Source: Gemmatimonadota bacterium (GTDB lineage Bacteria; Gemmatimonadota; Gemmatimonadetes; Gemmatimonadales; Gemmatimonadaceae). Taken from it: 64,000 bases of DNA. Under the pieces are notes generated by a model. That model saw only the letters and a program-made list of their open reading frames with translations, was not told the DNA's origin and searched no databases. The translations under genes were made by a program, and so were the position numbers. Positions 7,822-15,736 of this stretch are shown here, piece after piece. Where the stretch lies: positions 1-64,000 of the forward strand of contig DAHUXM010000004.1 in NCBI GenBank assembly GCA_027307165.1, read 5' to 3'. The number at the start of each line of letters is the position of its first letter. Position 1 is the first letter of the stretch.

Positions 7822-8972
7822 CCAACCATCGCGGATTACCCAATACTGTCGCGCGGGGCCGTCGCGGCTCTGCGTTGCTGACGGCCCTGCTGGCCGTCGG
7901 AATCATCACTGTTGCTGTCATGGCCAGCCTGTCGCTTGTGGGCACCGAGCGCCGCTCGGTGGACGATCAGCAGCTCCAGGCTCGTGCACTCGGCATCGCG
8001 CAACAAGGACTGGACGCATATCTCCGCCATCCTGAGAATCCTGCGTTTCGGCCGTCCCGCCCTGTACACATGCCGCCGCTCGATAACGATACGGCATGGG
8101 TGCCGGTCAACGTCGCGGCTGGCGATACGGCGATCATCATTCCGCGCCTCTTCCATACCTCGACCGGAGGAACGAGCGACACGATGTACGTGATAAGCTC
8201 GCTCGGGCGACATGGTGGGGGGATGATTCGCGGAACGCCGATTGCGCAGCGCGCGGTTGCAGAGCTCGTGACGTGGACAGGAGCGACTCTGCCGGTCAAG
8301 GCTGGGTGGCTGAGTCTAAGCGGACTCACCAAGAACGGCGCGTCTGGCACGCTTTCAGGTATCGACGACTCTCCAACTCCCTGTCTGCCCGGCGGCAACC
8401 TGGCAGGCGTCATGGTCCCTGCGTCGCCGGGATATACTGGCTCGACAACCCCGCTTTCTGGAAATCCGCCACTCGACAAGACAACCCTCGGCGCTACACC
8501 GCAGACTGCTGCGGCGTACGTGGCCGGCCTTGGGATCGATTGGGCCGACTGGTCCCAGGGCCTCAACCTGCCGAACGTGTGGCGAACGTCTGATCACGGT
8601 GGTGCATTTCCAAGCTTCAGCGACCCGACGTACTATCCCATCGTGTATGTGAGCGGTGATGTGCCCATGCTTCCAAGCGGCCGTGGCCTGCTCGTTGTCA
8701 GCGGCAACATGACGATGAACGGCCTGACTACGTGGAACGGCATGGTTCTCGTCGGAGGGACCGTAACCGCGAACGGTAACGACAACATCGAAGGCAGTGT
8801 GATCAGCGGTCTCAATCTGGTCACGGGATCGCCAGCGGTTGCAGCCGGTTCGATCGGAAATGGAACCAAGACGATCGTGTACAACTCCTGCGAAGTCAAA
8901 AAAGCGCTGGCGGGTACTCATGCGCTCGTGCCGAGGCGCGGGACGTGGATGGACAATTGGAAGACGTACTGA
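7818..8972 (+). CDS. PilX-like pilus assembly protein
   Basis: The 384-residue product starts with GTG in a 4-base overlap with the PilW-type gene. A basic leader (ARGRRGSALLTALLAVG) leads into one N-terminal hydrophobic helix, but the +5 Glu of true prepilins is absent, as in many PilX-type proteins. The long C-terminal part (about 150-384) contains a hydrophobic, Gly/Asn-rich stretch (LLVVSGNMTMNGLTTWNG, then GTVTANGNDN) that resembles a beta-helix-like surface domain; this structural reading is inference. It ends the pilin-like operon. No secretin, assembly ATPase or prepilin peptidase is in the window. Confidence 0.75.
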   Translation: MTNHRGLPNTVARGRRGSALLTALLAVGIITVAVMASLSLVGTERRSVDDQQLQARALGIAQQGLDAYLRHPENPAFRPSRPVHMPPLDNDTAWVPVNVAAGDTAIIIPRLFHTSTGGTSDTMYVISSLGRHGGGMIRGTPIAQRAVAELVTWTGATLPVKAGWLSLSGLTKNGASGTLSGIDDSPTPCLPGGNLAGVMVPASPGYTGSTTPLSGNPPLDKTTLGATPQTAAAYVAGLGIDWADWSQGLNLPNVWRTSDHGGAFPSFSDPTYYPIVYVSGDVPMLPSGRGLLVVSGNMTMNGLTTWNGMVLVGGTVTANGNDNIEGSVISGLNLVTGSPAVAAGSIGNGTKTIVYNSCEVKKALAGTHALVPRRGTWMDNWKTY

Positions 8973-9058
8973 CGAGCGATGGACAGTAGTCGGTCAGTTC
9001 GATAGCGATCGCGAATCTCCGATCTATCAGTTCGAATTCAGCCGGTCACGAGGGACTG

Positions 9059-10162
9059 TCAGTTGGAGGCTGTCGCAAACTGGATCGGAATCGAGATTTG
9101 CGCGACCGTCTTGCCGCCCTTCCGGCCGATCTCGAACGACTGTGCCGCACCAAACAGCTGCAGCAAGCGATCGCGCACGTTCCGAAGGCCCACACCGTGA
9201 GACTCGTCAGGATCGCTGACGGGAGTTGCAGCTGTGGCTCCGTCATCCCAGACTGACAGCACGAGTCTGTCCTCAACACGCTCCGCGTGCACACCTATCG
9301 CTGCCGCCCCATCCGACGCCGCCCGGCCGTGCCGGATCGCATTCTCCACGAGCGGTTGCAACAGAAAGCTCGGTACGGTTACAGTCCTGAGCGATTCGGG
9401 AACGTCCACATCGAAGGCGAGCCTTCCGCCAAAGCGTACCTGCTCGACGCCGACATAGCGGTTCAGCAGGTTCAGCTCATCTTCCAGCGGACCGCTGTCA
9501 GGTGCATCATCGCGAAGCGCGTCTCGCATCAACGCGCTCAGTGCAAGGAGCATCGTCACAGACTCCGATGACCGTCCAGCTCTGACGAGCATCGCGATGG
9601 TGTTCATCGAATTGAAGAGAAAGTGCGGATTGAGCTGCATGCGCAACATGCGCAGCCGCGCCTCCGCAAGCTGCGTCTCCAGTTGTGCAGCTGCCAGCTC
9701 GCGCTCGCGATACCGGTCGTAATAGGTGAAGGCATAGATGGCTCCCACCACCTCACCGTATATGAGCAGTCGGCCCGTGAATCCATTTGCGAGCGAGTCG
9801 ACGATCAGTTGCCAGAACGCTGGAGTCGGTCCGCTGAGGCCAGTCCCAAGCATCGTACGCGCTCCCATCTCGAGCGCGGTTTGCAAGGTCACCCACGCCA
9901 GTGCGATCGCTACGTGCTCGGCCACTCTCAACATGCCGTGCGCGCGGTCGGGAAGGCGATGCAGTATCCACACCAGTGCGGGAGTCAGTATCGCTGCGGC
10001 GTACCAGAATGGCATCTCCATCACCGCGGCGTGCCGCCACGGCATTGGACTTCCCTCTGCAATCATCATTGCATGATGATGCGCGCTACCGATAAGGCCG
10101 AGTACTGTGGCGATGGAGAATGCGGCAAGTGCAGCCGTGATCGCAGTACGATGTATCTTCAC
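9059..10162 (-). CDS. LytS-type sensor histidine kinase
   Basis: The 367-residue product has four or five hydrophobic segments in the first 150 residues, a short coiled coil, then a His_kinase domain of the LytS/YehU class with H180 in the LNPHFLFNSMNTI motif and an HATPase_c domain (LLQPLVENAIRHG, VWDDG, GVGLRNVRDRL). It shares a 4-base overlap with the upstream LytTR regulator gene, so the two are co-translated and almost certainly form a pair. The transmembrane domain is not one I can name, so the signal is unknown. No target operon is adjacent. Confidence 0.92.
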   Translation of the reverse strand: MKIHRTAITAALAAFSIATVLGLIGSAHHHAMMIAEGSPMPWRHAAVMEMPFWYAAAILTPALVWILHRLPDRAHGMLRVAEHVAIALAWVTLQTALEMGARTMLGTGLSGPTPAFWQLIVDSLANGFTGRLLIYGEVVGAIYAFTYYDRYRERELAAAQLETQLAEARLRMLRMQLNPHFLFNSMNTIAMLVRAGRSSESVTMLLALSALMRDALRDDAPDSGPLEDELNLLNRYVGVEQVRFGGRLAFDVDVPESLRTVTVPSFLLQPLVENAIRHGRAASDGAAAIGVHAERVEDRLVLSVWDDGATAATPVSDPDESHGVGLRNVRDRLLQLFGAAQSFEIGRKGGKTVAQISIPIQFATASN

Positions 10163-10923
10163 GTCCGTTCTCCCAGCGCCTCGAACAACGCTGATCTGTA
10201 AGTTCTGCCGATACGAACGCGAGCACCGTCACGCAACATGCCGACGTGCTCACCGTGAGGCAGCAGCTCAACGCCGGTTACGAAGTCGATGTTCACGAGT
10301 GCCGATCGATGCGCCCTCATGAACAGGGAAGGGTCGAGACGGCGCTCCAGCTCTCGCATGGTCATGCGTACCAGCAGCGCACGACCTTTGGAATGCACGC
10401 GCATGTAGTCGCCGTCCGCCTCGATCCATGATACGTCGGACAGCTTCACGACGACGAGCCTGTCCCCGACACGCGCGGAGATCCGTGTGAGATAATCACA
10501 GTCATCTGAAAGGCCCTCAGCGAGCGCTTCGTTCAGTCGTGCATGCATGCGTGCGTTCGCACCTGTGTCGATCGCCGTCCGAACGCGCTCGACGGCCTCG
10601 GCGAGCCGTCGTTCATCTATCGGCTTGAGCACGTAGTCGATCGCCTTGACGTCGAACGCTTTCGCCGCGTAGTTCTCGTGCGCGGTTACGAAGACGACGT
10701 GTGGACGCGAAGCGGCGGGCATCGAGCGCACGAAGTCGATACCTCCTTCACCGGGCATCTCGACGTCGACGAACATCGCGTGGGGTAGAGCGCTGCGTAC
10801 GCCGCGGCGCGCCGCTTCGGCGCTCGCAAATGAGCCTACGACCTCGACCGATTGCTCGGCTGCGAGCAGAGCGCAGAGACCATCACGCGCGATCGGCTCG
10901 TCTTCTACGACTATGAGACGCAT
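10159..10923 (-). CDS. LytTR-family response regulator
   Basis: The 254-residue product has a receiver domain (acidic pair VEDE, phospho-acceptor D53 in FVDVEMPGEGG, Lys in VLKPID) and a C-terminal LytTR DNA-binding domain of about 100 residues (DVSWIEADGDYMRVHS, FMRAHRSALVNI, RVRIGRTY). It would bind direct-repeat promoter sites after phosphorylation by the coupled LytS-type kinase. The ATG at 10923 is the only good start. The rhodanese gene lies divergently upstream, and the gap between them could hold control sites for both. Confidence 0.94.
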   Translation of the reverse strand: MRLIVVEDEPIARDGLCALLAAEQSVEVVGSFASAEAARRGVRSALPHAMFVDVEMPGEGGIDFVRSMPAASRPHVVFVTAHENYAAKAFDVKAIDYVLKPIDERRLAEAVERVRTAIDTGANARMHARLNEALAEGLSDDCDYLTRISARVGDRLVVVKLSDVSWIEADGDYMRVHSKGRALLVRMTMRELERRLDPSLFMRAHRSALVNIDFVTGVELLPHGEHVGMLRDGARVRIGRTYRSALFEALGERT

Positions 10924-11150
10924 GCAATACCAATATGTGGGAGATGCATTCCTCGCAAGAGTGAAGCTTGCACCGAGTCAGACCCTTTGAGGGCGTGCGA
11001 TGGTTGCCGAGTGGACTCTCGCACTGACTCGTCGTGGAGGAGCGTCGTTCATCCGCATCCCTGCGTCGTTCGTCGCATCTGTAATTGTGACAGCCCGGGA
11101 GGGGTTGAATCATTGACTCCGATGCACCGGTCACCCCACACAGCCAGATC
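10924..11150. other. Divergent intergenic region, LytTR regulator / rhodanese
   Basis: These 227 bases separate two divergent genes and must hold both promoters. I see no consensus hexamer pair, no clear LytTR direct repeat and no small gene here. Confidence 0.4.
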
Positions 11151-12062
11151 ATGATTCAATTTCTGCTACTCGCATCGCTGTCAGCGATCGCCCCGACCAG
11201 CCGTCCAATACCCAAGCCGGACATACTCGTCACGGCGGCGTGGCTCCGTACCCACGTCAACGATCCGAATCTCGTCGTCCTCGATCTCACGATGTCTGGC
11301 ATGGATTCGCCGGATCCGTACGAAGCCGGTCACATACCAGGCGCGCGAAAGCTTGATTTTCATTCCATCTTCGCGGGCGACGGCAGCAACGGTGCTCTGA
11401 CGATGCAATTGGTGCCGGCAGATTCGCTTCGGAAGGTCTTCGAGGCACTTGGCGTGTCGGACGGGAGCACCATTGTGCTTTACAGCACGTCGCGATGGCT
11501 GAGCCCGGTCGCACGAACCTACGTTACTCTCGACTACATCGGACTCGGCGGCCGTACGCACATCCTCGATGGTGGATATGATGCGTGGAAGGCCGCCGGT
11601 GGTGCGTCCGTGATGACGGCCCCGAGCTTTGCACGCGGAAGCCTTCACGTAACAACGCGCAAGGATGCGGTAGCGGACGGTGCGTACGTTCGCGCACACC
11701 TCGCGGATGCGAGCTTGACGATCGTCGACGCACGCGCTCCCGAGTTCTACAACGGCTCGGCGAAAGGTCACAGCGCGGTTCGGGCCGGGCACGTGCCAGG
11801 CGCCCGCAACGTCTATTTTCTGACCCTCGCCGATAGCGTAACGAACGTCTATCTCACACCGGAACAGGCCCGCGCCAGGTTTGCCGCCGCCGGCGTGTCG
11901 CTCGATAAGCCGGTCGTCGTCTATTGCCACATCGGACAGACTGCCAGCGTCGATTACGTGCAGCTCCGGCGTCTTGGCGTGCCGGTTCGCCTGTACGATG
12001 GCTCATTCGAGGATTGGAGCCGCCATGGCGACTATCCGGTCGCCTCCGGCGTGGATCCGTAG
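11151..12062 (+). CDS. Two-domain sulfurtransferase (rhodanese), probably exported
   Basis: The 303-residue product has two rhodanese domains (about 22-155 and 172-298), the layout of thiosulfate/3-mercaptopyruvate sulfurtransferases. The C-terminal domain carries the catalytic Cys259 in VVYCHIGQTAS. The N-terminal domain has Ser in the matching place (LYSTSRWLS) and is therefore inactive, as usual. CRxGxx loops distinguish thiosulfate from mercaptopyruvate users; here the loop is CHIGQT, so the substrate is unsettled. The first about 18 residues (IQFLLLASLSAIAP) are hydrophobic and may be a signal peptide lacking a basic N-region, suggesting a periplasmic enzyme. Confidence 0.88.
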   Translation: MIQFLLLASLSAIAPTSRPIPKPDILVTAAWLRTHVNDPNLVVLDLTMSGMDSPDPYEAGHIPGARKLDFHSIFAGDGSNGALTMQLVPADSLRKVFEALGVSDGSTIVLYSTSRWLSPVARTYVTLDYIGLGGRTHILDGGYDAWKAAGGASVMTAPSFARGSLHVTTRKDAVADGAYVRAHLADASLTIVDARAPEFYNGSAKGHSAVRAGHVPGARNVYFLTLADSVTNVYLTPEQARARFAAAGVSLDKPVVVYCHIGQTASVDYVQLRRLGVPVRLYDGSFEDWSRHGDYPVASGVDP

Positions 12063-12175
12063 CCGGATCCGGGTCACGCCGCCCTGCCCACGTAGTACCT
12101 TTCAAAACGGTTGCTTGTCCGGAGCAATCAGAGCGAGCCGACTCCGGCTCCTTCCATCCCTCCGCCGAGCCCTCG

Positions 12176-12433
12176 ATGCCCATCCCTCTCGATCCAGCGT
12201 TCCCCGCCGACCATTCCGTCATAGACGAGTTCAACCGGCACGAAGAGAAGCGCGACTACTGGTACGGCCGCGCGCGCGCGATCGAGGAGCAGGGCGGCGG
12301 CAGCACCGCCGATTCGTCCCGAACGACCGCGCGGGAATATCGGAATCGTCTGGACAGCGATGATCGCCGTCTCAGCGATGCGTACAGAAAGGCATATGCA
12401 AGTGACATTCACCGCGTGCTCGCGGGCAATTAG
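12176..12433 (+). CDS. Small hypothetical protein
   Basis: An 85-residue open frame starts with ATG at 12176. The product is hydrophilic, rich in Arg, Asp, Glu, Ser and Tyr (EEKRDYWYGRARAIEEQ), has no membrane segment or Cys, and is probably a small helical cytosolic protein. I recognise no family. There is no clear Shine-Dalgarno sequence, so the call rests on length, start codon and placement in an otherwise empty gap. It ends about 97 bases before the promoter of the SAM-II riboswitch operon. Confidence 0.4.
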   Translation: MPIPLDPAFPADHSVIDEFNRHEEKRDYWYGRARAIEEQGGGSTADSSRTTAREYRNRLDSDDRRLSDAYRKAYASDIHRVLAGN

Positions 12434-12529
12434 CTCCGCGGGATTTCGATCCTGTTTCCCATTCGTCGTCGCTTACAGTCCGCTCGTCGCACGCTCGTGT
12501 AACTTCGGCGACATGCGGATTCAGTCGTG

Positions 12530-12558
12530 TTGACAGGCTCCGGAGTCCCGATTACGAT
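12530..12558 (+). promoter_or_regulatory. Sigma-70-like promoter of the riboswitch operon
   Basis: TTGACA (12530-12535) is a perfect -35 hexamer. After a 17-base spacer comes TACGAT (12553-12558), which keeps the key T, A, A and T of the -10 box. Transcription would begin near 12565, about 11 bases before the riboswitch aptamer. The promoter fits the aptamer boundary well, which supports both calls. Confidence 0.7.
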
Positions 12559-12575
12559 CAGAGTACAACTGATTT

Positions 12576-12627
12576 CGTGGTGATTTGCCGCCAATTGCCG
12601 CCACGTAAAACAATGAGCTAAAACGCG
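12576..12627 (+). promoter_or_regulatory. SAM-II riboswitch (metA motif)
   Basis: The aptamer matches the S-adenosylmethionine-binding SAM-II class. P1 pairs CGTGG (12576-12580) with CCACG (12601-12605). The loop begins with the conserved TGATTTG, followed by the TTGC block (12595-12598). The 3' part contains the A-rich linker and the conserved GCTAAAA (12617-12623). Pseudoknot pairs are possible between GC 12597-12598 and GC 12617-12618, and between CGC 12589-12591 and GCG 12625-12627. Such RNAs sense SAM and shut down methionine or sulfur genes. Here the first gene downstream is an ATP-grasp ligase gene, not one of the usual metA/metX targets. I judged the match from memory of the family consensus. 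Confidence 0.85.
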
Positions 12628-12631
12628 AGAT

Positions 12632-12662
12632 AGCCCGGGCGACAACACGTAGCCCGGGCTTT
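12632..12662 (+). terminator. GC-rich hairpin, likely expression platform of the riboswitch
   Basis: AGCCCGGGC (12632-12640) pairs with GCCCGGGCT (12652-12660) to give a 9-bp stem with an 11-base loop, followed by TTTGTCG. It begins four bases after the aptamer, where a termination platform is expected. The T-run is short, so termination may be partial. CGACAA (12640-12645) can instead pair with TTGTCG (12661-12666), a competing fold. Confidence 0.6.
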
Positions 12663-12744
12663 GTCGTTGCCAGCGGTGAGTGCTCGGACAGACTCTCACT
12701 GGCGGTGCAGCGAATCGTGTTGGCGGCCTCACGGAACAACCGCC

Positions 12745-13737
12745 ATGACAAGCATCGCTTCATTCGCAGCAAAGCCGATCGCGATCTACCACGAGCATCC
12801 GGACTGGTTCCGGCCGCTCTTTGCGGAGCTGGATCGCAGAGAAATTCCATACGTCAGACTGGACGCCGCCGCGCACACGTTCGATCCTTCCGAACGGACG
12901 GCACCCTACTCGCTCGTCGTAAACCGCGCGAGTCCGTCCGCATACCTGCGTGGCCACGCACAGTCCACATTCTACACACTGCACTGGCTTCGCCACGTCG
13001 AGCGGTTGGGCATTCCGGTCGTGAACGGTAGCGAGTGCTACTCGTACGAGCTGTCCAAGGCGACCCAGCTCGACATCCTCGAGTCGCTTGGCTTGCCGTA
13101 CCCGCGCTCGCGCGTGATCAACGATCCCGCGCAGGCTGTGGGCGCCGCCGAGGGGTTTCGTTATCCGATGCTGGTGAAGGCGAACATCGGCGGAAGTGGC
13201 GCGGGCATCGTGAAGTATGAGACCGCTGGAGCGCTGGAGCGTGAGGTAGCGAGCGGGAACGTCTTTCTGGGAGTCGATGGAACCGCACTCGTGCAGGAGG
13301 CTGCACCACTCCGCGACGGCCACATCACGCGCGTAGAGACACTTAACGGGAAATATCTGTACGCGATAAACGTCTACCCGGCGACCGGGTCGTTCGATCT
13401 CTGCCCGGCTGACGCGTGCCAGACCACCAATGGCGTCGAGCTCGTGCGTGGAGCCTGCGCGGTGGACGCACCCAGGACCGGCCTCCGCGTCGAAGGCACC
13501 ACTCCGTCTGCCGGGATCATCGCGCAGGTCGAGCAGATCGTGCGCGCCACCCATCTCGATGTCGGCGGGGTCGAGTACCTCGTGGACGATCGCGATGGCA
13601 AGCACTACTTCTACGACATCAACGCACTCTCGAATTTCGTCGCCGATGCGGAGAACGTGATCGGCTTCGATCCGTTCGTGCGGTTCGTTGATTATCTCGC
13701 GGAGCGCGCGGGCTTCGTAGCGGAAGAGGTGGCATGA
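12745..13737 (+). CDS. ATP-grasp ligase-like protein under SAM-II control
   Basis: The 330-residue product has the ATP-grasp fold of RimK-like ligases. The central part carries the ATP-binding Lys in YPMLVKANIGGSGAGI, the hinge FLGVDGTALVQE, and a metal-site segment in the C-terminal third (EYLVDDRDGKHYFYDINAL) that supplies the usual acidic and Asn ligands. The N-terminal pre-ATP-grasp domain (about 10-100) is present. It would join a carboxylate to an amine or thiol through an acyl phosphate; the substrate is unknown. Its stop overlaps the start of the flavin monooxygenase gene by 4 bases (ATGA), so the two are co-translated. The SAM-II leader places both in sulfur metabolism. Confidence 0.85.
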   Translation: MTSIASFAAKPIAIYHEHPDWFRPLFAELDRREIPYVRLDAAAHTFDPSERTAPYSLVVNRASPSAYLRGHAQSTFYTLHWLRHVERLGIPVVNGSECYSYELSKATQLDILESLGLPYPRSRVINDPAQAVGAAEGFRYPMLVKANIGGSGAGIVKYETAGALEREVASGNVFLGVDGTALVQEAAPLRDGHITRVETLNGKYLYAINVYPATGSFDLCPADACQTTNGVELVRGACAVDAPRTGLRVEGTTPSAGIIAQVEQIVRATHLDVGGVEYLVDDRDGKHYFYDINALSNFVADAENVIGFDPFVRFVDYLAERAGFVAEEVA

Positions 13738-14825
13738 TGCGGTACGGATACTGGATGCCGGTGTTCGGTGGCTGGCTGCGCAACGTGGAAGACGAGAACA
13801 TGCAGGCGTCGTGGGATTACGTCTCGCGGCTCGCGCGCAGGAGCGAGGAGCTCGGATACGACATCACGCTCGTCGCGGAGCTGCTGCTGAACGACATCAA
13901 GGGAATCAATGCGCCGTCACTGGATGCGTGGAGCACCGCAGCCGCGCTCGTGGCGGTGACGCACACGCTGGAGGTGATGGTCGCCGTTCGTCCGTCGTTT
14001 CATCCGCCTGCATTACTCGCGAAGCAGGCCGTGACGATCGATCGCATCTCGAATGGCCGTCTGTCGCTCAACGTGGTCTCCGCATGGTGGAAGGACGAGG
14101 CGCGACGTTACGGCGTCGCATTCGACGAGCACGATGACAGATACGCGCGCACGTCCGAGTGGCTCGACGTGGTGAGCGCTGCGTGGAGCGAGGAGAAGCT
14201 CGATTACAGCGGGAAGTACTACACGATCGATGAGCTGGTTCTCGAGCCGAAGCCCGTTTCGCGCTCGGAGCGTCCGCGCCCCACGATCTACGCCGGCGGT
14301 GAATCGGATGCAGCGAAGCGCATGATCACGCGGCAGTGCGACGCCTACGTCATGCACGGAGATCCGCCGGAGCGAATCGCACCGAAGATTGCGGACATGC
14401 GTCGATTGCGCGAACAGGCGAGCGACGCGCTCGGCGTCGAGCTTCCACCGCTGCAATTCGGCGTTGCCGGCTACGCGATCGTACGTGACAGCGAAGCCGA
14501 AGTACGCCAGGAGGTCGCGCGCATCACGACGGTATCGCCAGGGACTCCGGGCTATGGAAACTATGCCGACTGGATCGCGAACACCAAGCTCGAGCAGCGC
14601 GTCAGCATCGAGGATTACTCCGTGTCCAATCGCGGCCTTCGCGCCGGCCTGACGGGGACTCCCGAGCAGGTTGCGGCCCGTGTGGAAGAATTCGCCGATG
14701 CAGGTGTCGATCTCCTGCTGCTTCAGAGCAGCCCGCAGCTGGAAGAAATGGAACGGTTCTCCGCGCAGGTGATAACGGCTGGTGCGCCCGCCACAGCTCA
14801 CAGTGCGAGCGGAGTGGCCGCATAG
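13734..14825 (+). CDS. LLM-class FMN-dependent monooxygenase, SsuD/SfnG-like
   Basis: The 363-residue product is a luciferase-like TIM-barrel monooxygenase. It has the family-typical segments LARRSEELGYD near the N-terminus, HPPALLAKQAVTIDRISNGRL, the SAWWKDEARRYG block matching the NIVSGWFKGE pattern of dimethylsulfone and alkanesulfonate monooxygenases, KYYTIDELVLEPKP, and GTPEQVAARVEEFADAGVDLLLL near the C-terminus. Such enzymes use reduced FMN from a separate reductase, and many cleave C-S bonds to release sulfite. The SAM-II leader upstream independently points to sulfur acquisition. No flavin reductase or sulfonate ABC transporter is adjacent. The true substrate is inference. Confidence 0.88.
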   Translation: MMRYGYWMPVFGGWLRNVEDENMQASWDYVSRLARRSEELGYDITLVAELLLNDIKGINAPSLDAWSTAAALVAVTHTLEVMVAVRPSFHPPALLAKQAVTIDRISNGRLSLNVVSAWWKDEARRYGVAFDEHDDRYARTSEWLDVVSAAWSEEKLDYSGKYYTIDELVLEPKPVSRSERPRPTIYAGGESDAAKRMITRQCDAYVMHGDPPERIAPKIADMRRLREQASDALGVELPPLQFGVAGYAIVRDSEAEVRQEVARITTVSPGTPGYGNYADWIANTKLEQRVSIEDYSVSNRGLRAGLTGTPEQVAARVEEFADAGVDLLLLQSSPQLEEMERFSAQVITAGAPATAHSASGVAA

Positions 14826-14886
14826 CGACGCAGCAGGGGTGAGAATATGGGGCGCCGGGATCAACCGGCGCGCTATATTCTCCTGG

Positions 14887-15729
14887 ATGTCCAGCACGAA
14901 TTCATTAACCACTCTCGCTGCGCAGAGATACGTCCAGCCACTACGTGAGGGTGGCTCGCTTCCGGCGATAGTGGATACGGACGACGGCATGTTCGTCGTC
15001 AAGTTTCGTGGAGCGGGGCAGGGTGCGAAGGCCCTTGTGGCGGAGCTCATCGGTGGGATGTTGGCCGACGCGCTGGGCCTTCCCGTGCCGTCGCTCGCGC
15101 TCGTGCACGTCTCGGAGACATTCGGCCGCAGCGAACCGGATCCTGAAATCGGCGAGGTACTGCGGAAGAGTCATGGTATCAACGTCGGCCTTCGCTATCT
15201 GGACGGCGCGTTCAACTTCGATGCAACCGCGGCGGGTGACCTCATACCCATTTCTCTTGCCACCCGGATCGTGTGGCTCGACGCGTTTCTCACGAACCCC
15301 GATCGTACCGCGCGCAATACCAATCTCATGATCTGGGAGCGCAGTCCGTGGCTCATCGATCATGGCGCCGCGCTCTATGCCCATCATGATTGGCAATCCG
15401 TGGACACCGCGCGCATGCAATCGCCATTTCCATTGGTTCGTGACCACGTGCTGCTGACGCACGCGGACGACGTGAGCGCGGTGGATGCCGGGATGGCCGC
15501 GACGCTCGGCCGGGATGTATTGACGGACATCGTCGCTCGCGTTCCTGACGGTTTGCTGGAAGATGATGCGTACAGGGCTGACGGGGATACCCCCGCTGCG
15601 GCGCGCGCGCGTTACGTCGAGTATCTCACGACTCGTCTCGCTGCTCCGCGAGCGTTCGCCGAGACCGCTGGCAGAATGCGAGCGGAACGGCTCACCGATG
15701 TCCCGCGTCAACGGACCGCACGCAGGTGA
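14887..15729 (+). CDS. HipA-family kinase-like protein
   Basis: The 280-residue product matches the shortened HipA-like kinase family that is usually found beside DUF3037. It has an ATP-binding Lys in MFVVKFRGAGQG, the catalytic loop in WLDAFLTNPDRTARNTN, with the Asp and Asn of the HipA active site, and a DFG-like metal motif in WLIDHGAAL. It is much shorter than E. coli HipA (about 440) and has no HipB-type helix-turn-helix partner nearby. It lies 61 bases after the monooxygenase gene, on the same strand, so it may also be transcribed from the SAM-II leader. The substrate is unknown. Confidence 0.78.
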   Translation: MSSTNSLTTLAAQRYVQPLREGGSLPAIVDTDDGMFVVKFRGAGQGAKALVAELIGGMLADALGLPVPSLALVHVSETFGRSEPDPEIGEVLRKSHGINVGLRYLDGAFNFDATAAGDLIPISLATRIVWLDAFLTNPDRTARNTNLMIWERSPWLIDHGAALYAHHDWQSVDTARMQSPFPLVRDHVLLTHADDVSAVDAGMAATLGRDVLTDIVARVPDGLLEDDAYRADGDTPAAARARYVEYLTTRLAAPRAFAETAGRMRAERLTDVPRQRTARR

Positions 15730-15736
15730 TGACGCC

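Larger units (their letters stand above)
12434..12744. other. Leader region of the ATP-grasp/monooxygenase operon
   Basis: The 311-base gap holds the promoter, the SAM-II aptamer and the hairpin listed separately. From 12667 to 12744 there is an untranslated stretch before the ATG at 12745. A TTG at 12661 would open the frame earlier, but it lies within the hairpin, so I reject it as a start. The first about 95 bases show nothing. Confidence 0.6.

Noticed and set aside
12632..12666. H-type pseudoknot formed by the two stems after the aptamer
   Set aside because: Both connecting loops would be zero or nearly zero bases long across a 9-bp stem, which is not sterically possible. I treat the pairings as alternatives.
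14013..15050. 345-residue open frame on the minus strand over the monooxygenase and HipA-like genes
   Set aside because: It spans two genes with strong family matches on the + strand and has no recognisable domain.
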